NCBI RefSeq assembly: GCF_000331775.1
Contig: NZ_CAPJ01000200.1
Location: forward strand, 1-5,253
DNA: 5,253 bases
Direction of reading: 5' to 3'
From: Xanthomonas translucens pv. translucens DSM 18974
GTDB lineage: Bacteria; Pseudomonadota; Gammaproteobacteria; Xanthomonadales; Xanthomonadaceae
Shown: positions 1 through 5,253 of the stretch, piece after piece
Position numbering within the stretch: position 1 is the stretch's first letter
How the letters are laid out: each line of letters opens with the position of its first letter
Notes under the pieces: model-generated
The model's input: the letters and a program-made list of their open reading frames with translations, nothing else
Database searches by the model: none
What the model was told of the DNA's origin: nothing
Program-made: the position numbers and the translations under genes

Positions 1-86
1 GGGGACGTGCGCGATGCAGGCAATGACACTGCGAAAGCACTTCGGTCCCGATAGCTTGCGAAGCCATCAGGGCCACCACTGCGTTC
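1..86. other. Left flank, no definable feature
   Basis: No coding region, RNA gene or strong structure is visible. The only pattern is a 4-bp GCTT/AAGC hairpin at 54-64 with a GCG loop, which is within chance expectation. The stretch may be intergenic sequence or the outer part of a larger interspersed element that includes the repeats to its right. Confidence 0.5.
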
Positions 87-112
87 GTCGCGACTGAAGT
101 CGCTCCCACGGG
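87..112 (+). repeat. Short palindromic intergenic repeat, copy 1
   Basis: The copy contains a perfect 6-bp palindrome, GCGACT at 90-95 and AGTCGC at 98-103, around a central GA, and then runs on into CTCCCACGGG. Over its first 24 bases it differs from copy 3 at six positions. Two of these (copy positions 7 and 14) are partners in the stem and change together from A-T to G-C. Repeats of this form are common between genes in Xanthomonadaceae and resemble REP elements. That family statement is from memory, and the genomic copy number was not checked. Confidence 0.7.
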
Positions 113-122
113 AGACTTGCGG

Positions 123-134
123 CTTGCTCGCAAG
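123..134. repeat. Small inverted repeat between palindromic repeats
   Basis: CTTGC at 123-127 and GCAAG at 130-134 are inverted around TC. The 5-bp arms lie in the spacer between repeat copies 1 and 2. The element is short enough to be chance, and no function can be read from it. Confidence 0.3.
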
Positions 135-140
135 GTGCCC

Positions 141-164
141 TGTAGAAGCGGCTTCAGCCGCGAC
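141..164 (-). repeat. Short palindromic intergenic repeat, copy 2 (inverted)
   Basis: This is the same repeat unit in the opposite orientation. It has an internal palindrome, GCGGCT at 148-153 and AGCCGC at 156-161, around TC. Its reverse complement matches copy 3 at 22 of 24 bases. Copies 2 and 3 therefore form a head-to-head inverted pair separated by 36 bases (165-200), the doublet arrangement typical of REP/REPIN-type elements that are moved by RAYT transposases. No RAYT gene is in the window. Confidence 0.75.
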
Positions 165-200
165 AGACAAGCAAAACCGCCAAGGTTCCTGGCATGGTTC

Positions 201-224
201 GTCGCGGCTGAAGCCGTTGCTACA
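201..224 (+). repeat. Short palindromic intergenic repeat, copy 3
   Basis: This copy is GTCGCGGCTGAAGCCG followed by TTGCTACA. The internal palindrome is CGGCT at 205-209 and AGCCG at 212-216 around GA; the outermost pair of the copy 1 stem (204 with 217) is lost here. It pairs with copy 2 as the second arm of an inverted doublet, so transcripts through the region could fold into either two small hairpins or one long one. It starts 62 bases left of the dehydratase stop codon at 263-265. Confidence 0.75.
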
Positions 225-227
225 TGG

Positions 228-254
228 GCGCGCGCGGCCCTGGGCCGCACGCGC
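228..254 (-). terminator. GC-rich stem-loop after the last operon gene
   Basis: Bases 228-232 pair with 250-254 and 234-239 pair with 243-248. There is one mismatch (233/249) and a three-base loop. The hairpin begins 8 bases beyond the stop codon of the dehydratase gene on the transcribed strand. No T tract follows it on that strand (the next bases read CATGTAGC), so it is not a canonical intrinsic terminator. It more likely marks the transcript 3' end by blocking exonucleases, possibly together with factor-dependent termination. Position and stem strength are seen in the sequence; the role is inferred. Confidence 0.45.
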
Positions 255-262
255 TTGTCGCG

Positions 263-1582
263 TTATACCTGCTGCGCGGCCAGGTCCGCGCTCCAGAACG
301 GGCCGTCCGGATACAGGTACTGGCTGACCGAGTGCGCGTGCATCTCAGCCGAGAAGCCCGGCAGCGTCGGCGCCAGGTAGCGGCCGTGTGCGATCCGCAC
401 CGGATCGACGAAGTGCTGGTGCAGGTGATCGACGAATTCGATCGCACGGTCCTCCATCTTACCGGTGATGGCGACGAAATCGGCCATCGCCAGATGCTGC
501 ACCAGCTCGCACAGGCCGACGCCGCCGGCATGCGGGAACACGCGCACGCCGAACTTCGCCGCCAGCAGCAGGATCGCCAGGTTCTCGTTGACCCCGCCCA
601 CGCGCGCGGCGTCGATCTGGATCAGGTCCACCGCGCCGGCCTGCAGTAGCTGCTTGAACACCACGCGGTTCTGCGTGTGCTCGCCGGTGGACACCGGCAC
701 CGGCGCGATGCCCTGGCGGATCGCGGCGTGGCCGAGCACGTCGTCGGGGCTGGTCGGCTCCTCGATCCAGGCGATGTCGAATTCGGCCAGCTGGCGCATC
801 CAGGCGATCGCCGGACCCACGTCCCAGCGCTGGTTGGCGTCCACCGCCATCGCGATGTCCGGGCCGATCGCTGCGCGCGCCAGGCGGCAACGGCGGATGT
901 CGTCCTGCACATTCGCGCCGACCTTGAGCTTGATCGTGCGGAAGCCGTCGGCCACCGCCTCCTTGGCCAGGCGCACCAGCTTCTCGTCGGAGTAGCCGAG
1001 CCAGCCGGGCGAGGTGGTGTAGGCCGGATAGCCCTGTTCGAGCAGCGTCTGCAGGCGTTCGGCGCGCAGCGGTTCGGCGGCGCGCAGCAGCGCCAGCGCT
1101 TCGTCCGGGGTCAGCGCGTCGCTGAGATAACGGAAGTCGATGGTCGCCACCAGCTGTTCCGGCGACAGCTCGGCGATGTAGCGCCACAGCGGCTTGCCGG
1201 CGCTGCGCGCGGCCATGTCCCAGGCGGCGTTGATGACACCGCCGATGGCCATGTGCATCACCCCCTTCTCCGGGCCCAGCCAGCGCAGCTGCGAATCGTC
1301 GGTGAGGCTGCGCGCAAAGCCACCCAGGTCGCCGATCACCGCGTCCACGTCGCGCCCGACCACATGGTGCGACAGCGCCGCGATCGCCGCGCTCTGCACG
1401 TCGTTGCCACGGCCGATGGTGAACACCAGGCCGTAGCCGGCGAGGCCGTCGTCGGTATCGGTGCGCAGCCGCAGGTAGGCAGCCGAGTAGTCCGGATCCG
1501 GATTCATCGCATCGGAACCGTCCAGTTCGCGCGAAGTGGGGAAACGCACGTCGAAGGTCTCGAGGGCGACGATTTTGCTCAT
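263..1582 (-). CDS. fucD: L-fuconate dehydratase (enolase superfamily)
   Basis: This enzyme dehydrates L-fuconate to 2-keto-3-deoxy-L-fuconate, the third step of non-phosphorylative L-fucose breakdown, in the cytoplasm with Mg2+. The 439-residue product has the enolase-superfamily layout: an N-terminal capping domain (about 1-140) and a TIM barrel. Visible active-site residues are the K218-L-K220 pair, metal ligands D248 (in AVDAN), E274 (in WIEEP) and E301 (in STGEH), and the D324/H351 dyad (IQID and FPHAGG). These positions coincide with those I recall for the structurally characterised X. campestris FucD, so the assignment goes beyond a generic mandelate-racemase-like call. That family member is reported to accept other acid sugars such as L-galactonate and D-arabinonate, so some promiscuity is likely. 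The ATG start has AGGA at 1588-1591 with a 5-base spacer. It is the last gene of the operon, 107 bp after its upstream neighbour. Confidence 0.95.
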   Translation of the reverse strand: MSKIVALETFDVRFPTSRELDGSDAMNPDPDYSAAYLRLRTDTDDGLAGYGLVFTIGRGNDVQSAAIAALSHHVVGRDVDAVIGDLGGFARSLTDDSQLRWLGPEKGVMHMAIGGVINAAWDMAARSAGKPLWRYIAELSPEQLVATIDFRYLSDALTPDEALALLRAAEPLRAERLQTLLEQGYPAYTTSPGWLGYSDEKLVRLAKEAVADGFRTIKLKVGANVQDDIRRCRLARAAIGPDIAMAVDANQRWDVGPAIAWMRQLAEFDIAWIEEPTSPDDVLGHAAIRQGIAPVPVSTGEHTQNRVVFKQLLQAGAVDLIQIDAARVGGVNENLAILLLAAKFGVRVFPHAGGVGLCELVQHLAMADFVAITGKMEDRAIEFVDHLHQHFVDPVRIAHGRYLAPTLPGFSAEMHAHSVSQYLYPDGPFWSADLAAQQV

Positions 1583-1607
1583 GGGGATCCTGATGGGTGA
1601 AGCGCGA

Positions 1608-1620
1608 AGAGAAAAAGAAA
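1608..1620 (-). promoter_or_regulatory. Pyrimidine-rich tract ahead of the dehydratase gene
   Basis: On the transcribed strand this stretch is almost pure T and C (TTTTCTTTTTCTC), in a window that is otherwise very GC-rich. It lies between the intergenic stem-loop (1633-1680) and the Shine-Dalgarno sequence at 1588-1591. It could be a leaky terminator tail, although it starts about 12 bases after the stem. It could equally be a binding site for an RNA chaperone or ribosomal protein S1, or an AT-rich promoter remnant. I cannot choose among these. Confidence 0.3.
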
Positions 1621-1632
1621 ATGCAGTGAAGC

Positions 1633-1680
1633 GCCCCTCTGTGCCACGGGACTTCCTTCGGTCGCCGGGGGGAGAGGGGC
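1633..1680 (-). terminator. Intra-operon stem-loop between hydrolase and dehydratase genes
   Basis: GCCCCTCT at 1633-1640 and AGAGGGGC at 1673-1680 form a perfect 8-bp stem closing a 32-base loop. The stem begins 9 bases after the TAA of the hydrolase gene on the transcribed strand. Inside the loop is a smaller GAC/GTC pairing (1650-1652 with 1661-1663). A T-rich tract follows only after a gap of about 12 bases, so complete termination is unlikely. Partial attenuation or protection of the upstream mRNA is more plausible. GCCCCTCTCCC-type hairpins recur between genes in Xanthomonas as I recall, so this may be a degenerate copy of an interspersed element. Confidence 0.4.
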
Positions 1681-1689
1681 TTTACGGCT

Positions 1690-2547
1690 TTAGCTTGCGT
1701 CGCGCGGGTGGGCGACGACGGCCTGGCGCTGCTCGCCCAGGCCTTCGATGCCCAGCGCCATCACGTCGCCCGGCTTCAGGTAGATCGGCGGTTTCTGCCC
1801 CAAGCCCACGCCTGGCGGCGTGCCGGTGCTGATCACGTCGCCCGGCATCAGCGTCATGTAGCGGCTGATGTGGCTGACCAGCTCGGCCACGCCGAATACC
1901 ATCGTGCGCGTGTTGCCGTTCTGGTAGCGGTGGCCGTTGACCTCCAGCCACATCGACAGGTTCTGCGGGTCGGCCACTTCGTCGGCGGTGACCAGCCACG
2001 GGCCGAGCGGGCCGAAGCCGTCGCAGCTCTTGCCCTTGACCCACTGGCCGCCGTGCTCGAGCTGGAATTCGCGCTCGGACAGATCGTTGATCACCGCATA
2101 GCCGGCCACGTGCTTGAGCGCGTCTTCCAACGACACGTCGCGGGCGATGTCGCCGATCACCACGCCCAGCTCCACTTCCCAGTCGCTCTTCTTCGAGCCG
2201 CGCGGGATCACGACGGTGTCGTTGGGGCCGCTGATCGCAGTGGTGGCCTTCATGAACAGCACCGGCATTTCCGGCACCGCCATGCCCGACTCGGCGGCGT
2301 GGTCGGCGTAGTTCAGGCCGACGCAGATGAACTTGCCGACGCGGCCCACGGCCGGTCCGTAACGCACTTGGCCTTCCACCTTGGGCAGCGTGGCCGGATC
2401 GAGCGCACGCAGTTTGTCCAGGCCGGCGGCGGTGAGGTGCTCGCCGGCGACATCGTCGATGACCGCGGACAGGTCGCGCAGGTGGCCGTCGGCGTCGAGC
2501 AGGGCGGGACGTTCGTGGCCGGGTTCGCCGTAGCGCAGCAGTTTCAT
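1690..2547 (-). CDS. 2,4-diketo-3-deoxy-L-fuconate hydrolase (FAH family)
   Basis: This 285-residue cytoplasmic enzyme of the fumarylacetoacetate hydrolase family is predicted to cleave 2,4-diketo-3-deoxy-L-fuconate to pyruvate and L-lactate, the last pathway step. The catalytic His-Glu dyad fits H83 and E86 in NYADHAAE. The divalent metal ligands fit E124, E126 (DWEVELG) and D155 (NDLSER), with the same spacing as in human FAHD1. K173 follows in a KGKSCDGFGPLGP segment, and the family signature TGTPPGVG is at 241-248. The N-terminal ~70 residues form the small domain common to bacterial members. The ATG at 2547 is supported by AAGAGGA at 2554-2560 with a 6-base spacer, and lies 34 bp after the dehydrogenase stop. 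The fold alone would also allow ureidoglycolate lyase or 5-carboxymethyl-2-hydroxymuconate isomerase annotations. The choice of substrate rests on the neighbouring genes. Confidence 0.88.
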   Translation of the reverse strand: MKLLRYGEPGHERPALLDADGHLRDLSAVIDDVAGEHLTAAGLDKLRALDPATLPKVEGQVRYGPAVGRVGKFICVGLNYADHAAESGMAVPEMPVLFMKATTAISGPNDTVVIPRGSKKSDWEVELGVVIGDIARDVSLEDALKHVAGYAVINDLSEREFQLEHGGQWVKGKSCDGFGPLGPWLVTADEVADPQNLSMWLEVNGHRYQNGNTRTMVFGVAELVSHISRYMTLMPGDVISTGTPPGVGLGQKPPIYLKPGDVMALGIEGLGEQRQAVVAHPRDAS

Positions 2548-2553
2548 GGAATG

Positions 2554-2560
2554 TCCTCTT
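2554..2560 (-). promoter_or_regulatory. Ribosome binding site of the FAH-family hydrolase
   Basis: AAGAGGA on the transcribed strand ends 6 bases before the ATG at 2547. It is the strongest Shine-Dalgarno match in the window and fixes the hydrolase start. Confidence 0.7.
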
Positions 2561-2581
2561 GGGAGTGGAAGGCAGGCGCGG

Positions 2582-3328
2582 TCAGTTCGACCAGCCGCCG
2601 TCGATGATGTGGGTCTGCCCGGTGGTGAACGAGGATTCGTCCGAGGCCAGGTACACCACCAGCTGCGCGATCTCGCGCGGGTCGCCGAGGCGGCCCATCG
2701 GCTGGCGGTCGGTGAAGCTCTTCCACACCGCCTGCTCGTCGCCGCCCAGCGCCTTGACCCGCTGCCCCAACGACGGGGTCTTGATCGTGCCCGGGCAGAT
2801 CGCGTTGCAGCGGATGCCCTTGGCCACGTAGTCGGCGGCGATGGCCTTGCTCAGCCCGATCACTGCGGCCTTGGTCACGCCGTAGGCGAAGCGGTTCGGC
2901 ACGCCCTTGATGCTCGACGCCACCGAGGACATGTTGACGATGCTGCCGCGGCCCTGTTCCAGCATGCCCGGCAACACCGCCTGGCACAGGTAGTACATCG
3001 CATCGACGTTGATCGCGAACGAACGCCGCCATGCCGGCTCGTCGCAGTCCAGGATGCTGCCCTGGTGCACGTAGCCGGCGCAGTTGAACAGCACGTCGAA
3101 CGGCGCGTTCGCCGCGACCAGCGCCTGGATCGCAGCGGCGTCGGTGACGTCCAGGGTCTGGGTGACGATCGCAGCGGAGTCGGCGGCCAGCACCTGCAGC
3201 GCCGCGGCATCGATATCGGTGGCCAGCACCTGCGCGCCTGCACGCGCGCAGGCCAGCGCGCTCTCGCGGCCGATGCCGGCGCCGGCGGCGGTGATCAGGC
3301 AGCGCTTGCCTTGCAACCGGCCGCTCAT
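2582..3328 (-). CDS. 2-keto-3-deoxy-L-fuconate dehydrogenase (SDR family)
   Basis: This is a classical short-chain dehydrogenase of 248 residues, predicted to oxidise 2-keto-3-deoxy-L-fuconate to the 2,4-diketo acid with NAD+ in the cytoplasm. The dinucleotide-binding loop TAAGAGIG is at 13-20, with D38 and D40 (ATDID) at the end of strand 2 favouring NAD+ over NADP+. NCAG is at 82-85. The catalytic tetrad fits N107, S135, Y149 and K153. The C-terminus IIDGGWSN is typical of the human BDH2/DHRS6-like branch, and R146, R190 and R208 align with the three arginines said to bind the substrate carboxylate there. The ATG at 3328 is chosen because GGAG (3335-3338) sits 6 bases upstream and because the protein then begins at the usual distance from the glycine loop. 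The frame stays open 60 codons further upstream, but that part overlaps the lactonase gene and has no SDR character. BDH-type or other polyol oxidation would be the alternative call without context. Confidence 0.9.
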   Translation of the reverse strand: MSGRLQGKRCLITAAGAGIGRESALACARAGAQVLATDIDAAALQVLAADSAAIVTQTLDVTDAAAIQALVAANAPFDVLFNCAGYVHQGSILDCDEPAWRRSFAINVDAMYYLCQAVLPGMLEQGRGSIVNMSSVASSIKGVPNRFAYGVTKAAVIGLSKAIAADYVAKGIRCNAICPGTIKTPSLGQRVKALGGDEQAVWKSFTDRQPMGRLGDPREIAQLVVYLASDESSFTTGQTHIIDGGWSN

Positions 3329-3334
3329 GCGCGG

Positions 3335-3338
3335 CTCC
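3335..3338 (-). promoter_or_regulatory. Ribosome binding site that sets the SDR start
   Basis: GGAG on the transcribed strand lies 6 bases before the ATG at 3328. It favours this start over the in-frame upstream ATG at 3508, which would add 60 residues that lie wholly opposite coding sequence of the lactonase gene. Confidence 0.6.
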
Positions 3339-3359
3339 GGGGGTGGAATGCGGACGTGT

Positions 3360-4229
3360 TCATCGTGGAAGTTCCGGTCGGGGGGAAGGAGATTCGGGCA
3401 GACGGTAGAAGCGGCGTGCGGTGCCGGCGAACACGTCGGCGGCGTGGCCGGCGGCATGGCGCGCGACCAGTGCCTGCGCCAGCGCGAACCAGTCGCGGTA
3501 GCCGGCACGCTGGGTCAACACCGGCCAGTCGCTGCCCCACATCACCCGCTGCGGGCCGAAGCTGGCGAACAGCTGCGCGACGTAGGGTTCGATCGCCGCC
3601 GCGTCGGCGTCGGCGGGCAGTTCGGTGAGCAGGCCGGACAGCTTGCACAGCACGTTCGGGTGCCGCGCCAGCTGCGCCAGGCCGTCGGCCCAGGCGGCGA
3701 AACCGTCGGCACCGATCGCCGGCTTGGCGGCGTGGTCGAGCACCACGCGCAACGCCGGATGGCGCTGCAAGCGCGCCTGCAGCGCGGGCAGATGCAGCGG
3801 CTTGACCAGCGCGTCGAACGCCAGGTCGTGGCGCAGCATCGCGTCGAACGCGGGGTCCAGCTGAGGCCGCGCCAGCCACTGCGGATCGGCCAGGTCCTGC
3901 ACCATCGGTCGCAGGCCCTTGAGCAGGCCATCGCCCTCGGCGCACAGCGCGGCGATGCGCGCGGCCGCGTCGCCGGCCTCGAAATCGATCCAGCCGATCA
4001 CGCCGGCGATGCGCGGTTGCGCGCGCGCCAGCTGCAGCAGGTAGCGGCTCTCCGCTTCGGTCTGCGCCGCCTGCACCGCGACGATCGCATGCACACCGTG
4101 CGCATCGAGCGCGGCGGTCAGGTCGTCGGGCACGAAGTCGCGATACAGCGCGGCGAGTTCGGGCGTCAGCCAGTCGTAGTCGCCGCGCGCCAGCTGCCAG
4201 AAATGCACGTGCGCATCGACCACGTTCAC
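3360..4229 (-). CDS. L-fuconolactonase (amidohydrolase family, COG3618 type)
   Basis: This enzyme is predicted to hydrolyse L-fuconolactone to L-fuconate, step 2 of the pathway, in the cytoplasm. From the GTG start it has 289 residues, normal for this amidohydrolase_2 group. Motifs in order are DAHVHFW at 5-11 with metal-binding-type H7 and H9, KGLRP at 104-108, VKPLHLP with H146, VLDHAAKP with H166 (163-170), WGSDWPV with the catalytic-type D234 (231-237), and the closing FAGTARRFYRL (267-277). The GTG shares the bases GTGA with the TGA of the upstream reductase, a translational-coupling arrangement, and a weak AGG lies 10 bases before it. An ATG at 4280 is in frame but would add 17 residues without homology character, mostly inside the upstream gene. 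2-pyrone-4,6-dicarboxylate hydrolase and L-rhamnonolactonase share this fold. The fucose context decides the call. Confidence 0.87.
   Translation of the reverse strand: MNVVDAHVHFWQLARGDYDWLTPELAALYRDFVPDDLTAALDAHGVHAIVAVQAAQTEAESRYLLQLARAQPRIAGVIGWIDFEAGDAAARIAALCAEGDGLLKGLRPMVQDLADPQWLARPQLDPAFDAMLRHDLAFDALVKPLHLPALQARLQRHPALRVVLDHAAKPAIGADGFAAWADGLAQLARHPNVLCKLSGLLTELPADADAAAIEPYVAQLFASFGPQRVMWGSDWPVLTQRAGYRDWFALAQALVARHAAGHAADVFAGTARRFYRLPESPSPRPELPR
4226..4229 (-). promoter_or_regulatory. GTGA stop-start overlap coupling reductase and lactonase
   Basis: The GTG start of the lactonase (4229-4227) and the TGA stop of the reductase (4228-4226) share bases. Only a weak Shine-Dalgarno-like AGG (4240-4242, 10 bases upstream) is present, so ribosomes finishing the reductase probably re-initiate here. 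This would link the amounts of the enzymes for steps 1 and 2. Confidence 0.6.
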
Positions 4230-5253
4230 GGCGTCGGCACCTGCGCCTGTAACAAGCCTTGGTCGCGCAGCTGCTGCCACAGCAGCGGCGGGATCGGCGC
4301 GTGCAGCCGCGCGGCGGCGCTGGCCACTTCCGCCGACGTGCGCATGCCGGCGACCACCGCAGCGACCGCCGGGTGCGCGAGCGGGAACTGCAAGGCCGCC
4401 GCGCCCACGTCCACGCCATGCGCCGCGCAGGTCGCGAACAGGCGCTGCGCATGCGCCAGCGTGTCCGGATCCACCGGCGCGTAGTTGTAGGTGGCGCCCG
4501 GTCCGCGCGCATCGCTGAGCAGGCCCGAGCTGTACGGGCCGGCGACCAGAATGCCGACCTGGTGCTGCAGCGCCTGCGCCATGATCCGCTGCGCCGCGTG
4601 CTGTTCGAGCAAGGTGTAGCGGCCGGCCAGCATCACGCAGTCCAGCGGGAACAGCGGCATCAGTTCCAGCGCGATGTCTTCCTCGTTGACGCCGATGCCG
4701 ATCGCGCGGCAGGCGCCGCTGGCCTTGAGCTCGGCCATCGCCGGCAAGGCCTCGTCCAGCGCCTGGCGCAGCATCGCCGGGTGCCGTTCGCCATGGGTGA
4801 GGCGGCCGATATCGTGCAGCAGCAGCACGTCCACGTGGTCGGTGCCCAGCCGCTGCAGGCTGGCTTCGAATTCGCGCAGCACGCCGTCGCGGCTGTAGTC
4901 GAACGCGGCGCCACGCCCGGCCACGGCGAAGCCGTCGCGTCCCGGCGCGGCATCGGCTTGGTCATAGACGCGGCGCCCAACCTTGGTCGACAGCGTGTAG
5001 CTCGCACGCGGCAACCCGCGCAGGCCCTGCCCGAGCCGGCGCTCGCTCAGCCCGTAGCCGTAATACGGCGCGGTGTCGAAATGGCGGATGCCGGCGGCAT
5101 GGGCGTCGGCGACCGCGGCCAACGCCACCGCGTCGTCCACTTCCGCGTACAGATTGCCGATCGGCGCGGCACCGAAGCCCAGCGTGGCGATGCGCACGCC
5201 GCTGCGGCCCAGCGGGCGCTGCGCGATCGCGCCGGGTTCGGCGGCGGCGCTGA
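4226..5253 (-). CDS. L-fucose dehydrogenase (aldo-keto reductase), 5' end outside window
   Basis: This enzyme is predicted to oxidise L-fucose at C1 to L-fuconolactone with NAD(P)+, the first pathway step. The closest functional families are L-fucose dehydrogenase, D-threo-aldose 1-dehydrogenase and L-galactose dehydrogenase. Counting from the in-frame GTG at 5197, the aldo-keto reductase tetrad fits D41 (FDTA), Y46 (YYGYGLSER), K72 (STK) and H128 (LLLHDIG), and GIGVNEED follows at 167-174. That GTG is probably not the start. The frame stays open to the window edge, and the residues just before it read QRPLGRSG, which leads directly into VRIATLGFG. This is the usual N-terminal beta-hairpin of this family, so I annotate the gene as partial. 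At least 341 complete codons are visible before the stop. It is the most upstream operon gene seen. The sugar specificity is inferred from the neighbours; D-arabinose and L-galactose are likely side substrates. Confidence 0.88.
   Translation of the reverse strand, partial: SAAAEPGAIAQRPLGRSGVRIATLGFGAAPIGNLYAEVDDAVALAAVADAHAAGIRHFDTAPYYGYGLSERRLGQGLRGLPRASYTLSTKVGRRVYDQADAAPGRDGFAVAGRGAAFDYSRDGVLREFEASLQRLGTDHVDVLLLHDIGRLTHGERHPAMLRQALDEALPAMAELKASGACRAIGIGVNEEDIALELMPLFPLDCVMLAGRYTLLEQHAAQRIMAQALQHQVGILVAGPYSSGLLSDARGPGATYNYAPVDPDTLAHAQRLFATCAAHGVDVGAAALQFPLAHPAVAAVVAGMRTSAEVASAAARLHAPIPPLLWQQLRDQGLLQAQVPTP

Noticed and set aside
117..649. Overlapping small plus-strand open frames at the left end
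   Set aside because: They run through the palindromic repeats and into the antisense of fucD. They are Arg/Ala rich, have no motif and change character at the repeat boundaries.
677..1600. 307-residue open frame on the plus strand opposite fucD
   Set aside because: It is an antisense shadow. The opposite strand encodes an enzyme with every catalytic residue in place.
1631..1646. Sigma-54-like TGGCAC element on the minus strand before fucD
   Set aside because: The -24-like TGGCAC is present, but the downstream element reads GGCG and its GC is one base off the required spacing. It also coincides with the stem-loop.
1708..2607. 299-residue open frame on the plus strand opposite the FAH-family hydrolase
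   Set aside because: It is His/Val/Gln-rich shadow sequence in a GC-rich gene, without recognisable motifs.
3329..3508. 60-residue N-terminal extension of the SDR from the ATG at 3508
   Set aside because: The extension overlaps the lactonase coding region, is Pro/Arg-rich and has no SDR character. The ATG at 3328 has GGAG at a proper distance and gives the normal 248-residue length.
2546..3628. 360-residue open frame on the plus strand
   Set aside because: It is antisense to the SDR gene and its neighbour and has low-complexity Arg/His-rich composition. The SDR on the other strand has a full catalytic set.
3084..4484. 466-residue open frame on the plus strand across the SDR, lactonase and reductase genes
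   Set aside because: It lies opposite three well-supported genes and crosses their boundaries. The composition (Arg, Ala, Gln and Ser rich) is that of an antisense shadow in GC-rich DNA, with no domain signature.
263..5253. A novel defence, mobile or biosynthetic system
   Set aside because: All coding space is filled by recognisable enzymes of one known catabolic pathway. There are no transposase, integrase, CRISPR, toxin or phage genes.

Overview
This is a GC-rich window from a gammaproteobacterium, most likely a member of the Xanthomonadaceae (Xanthomonas or a close relative). Two things suggest this. The L-fuconate dehydratase carries its catalytic residues at exactly the positions I recall for the characterised Xanthomonas campestris FucD. 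The left end also carries short palindromic repeats of the GTCGCGrCTGAAGyCG type that are common between genes in this family. The taxonomic call is from memory and was not searched.

Everything protein-coding that I can support lies on the minus strand and reads as one operon of five genes. In transcription order these are an aldo-keto reductase (L-fucose dehydrogenase; its 5' end runs off the right edge at 5253), an amidohydrolase-family L-fuconolactonase, a short-chain dehydrogenase (2-keto-3-deoxy-L-fuconate dehydrogenase), a fumarylacetoacetate-hydrolase-family enzyme (2,4-diketo-3-deoxy-L-fuconate hydrolase), and the enolase-superfamily L-fuconate dehydratase. The first two genes overlap by 4 bp (GTGA). 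The next two junctions are 31 and 34 bp. The last junction is 107 bp and holds a stem-loop followed by a pyrimidine-rich tract. Each of genes 3 to 5 has a clear Shine-Dalgarno sequence.

Together the five products make up the complete non-phosphorylative L-fucose route: L-fucose to L-fuconolactone to L-fuconate to 2-keto-3-deoxy-L-fuconate to 2,4-diketo-3-deoxy-L-fuconate to pyruvate plus L-lactate. The genes are not in reaction order: they encode steps 1, 2, 4, 5 and 3. No transporter, fucosidase, regulator or operon promoter is in the window; they would have to lie beyond 5253 or elsewhere.

The left end (1-262) is non-coding. It holds a strong GC hairpin just after the last stop codon and three copies of a short palindromic repeat, two of them forming an inverted pair. 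I see nothing definable in 1-86. The system is a known pathway rather than a new one. The points worth a second look are the repeat cluster with a compensatory base change, the structured gap before the dehydratase gene, and the likeness of two of the enzymes to human proteins.
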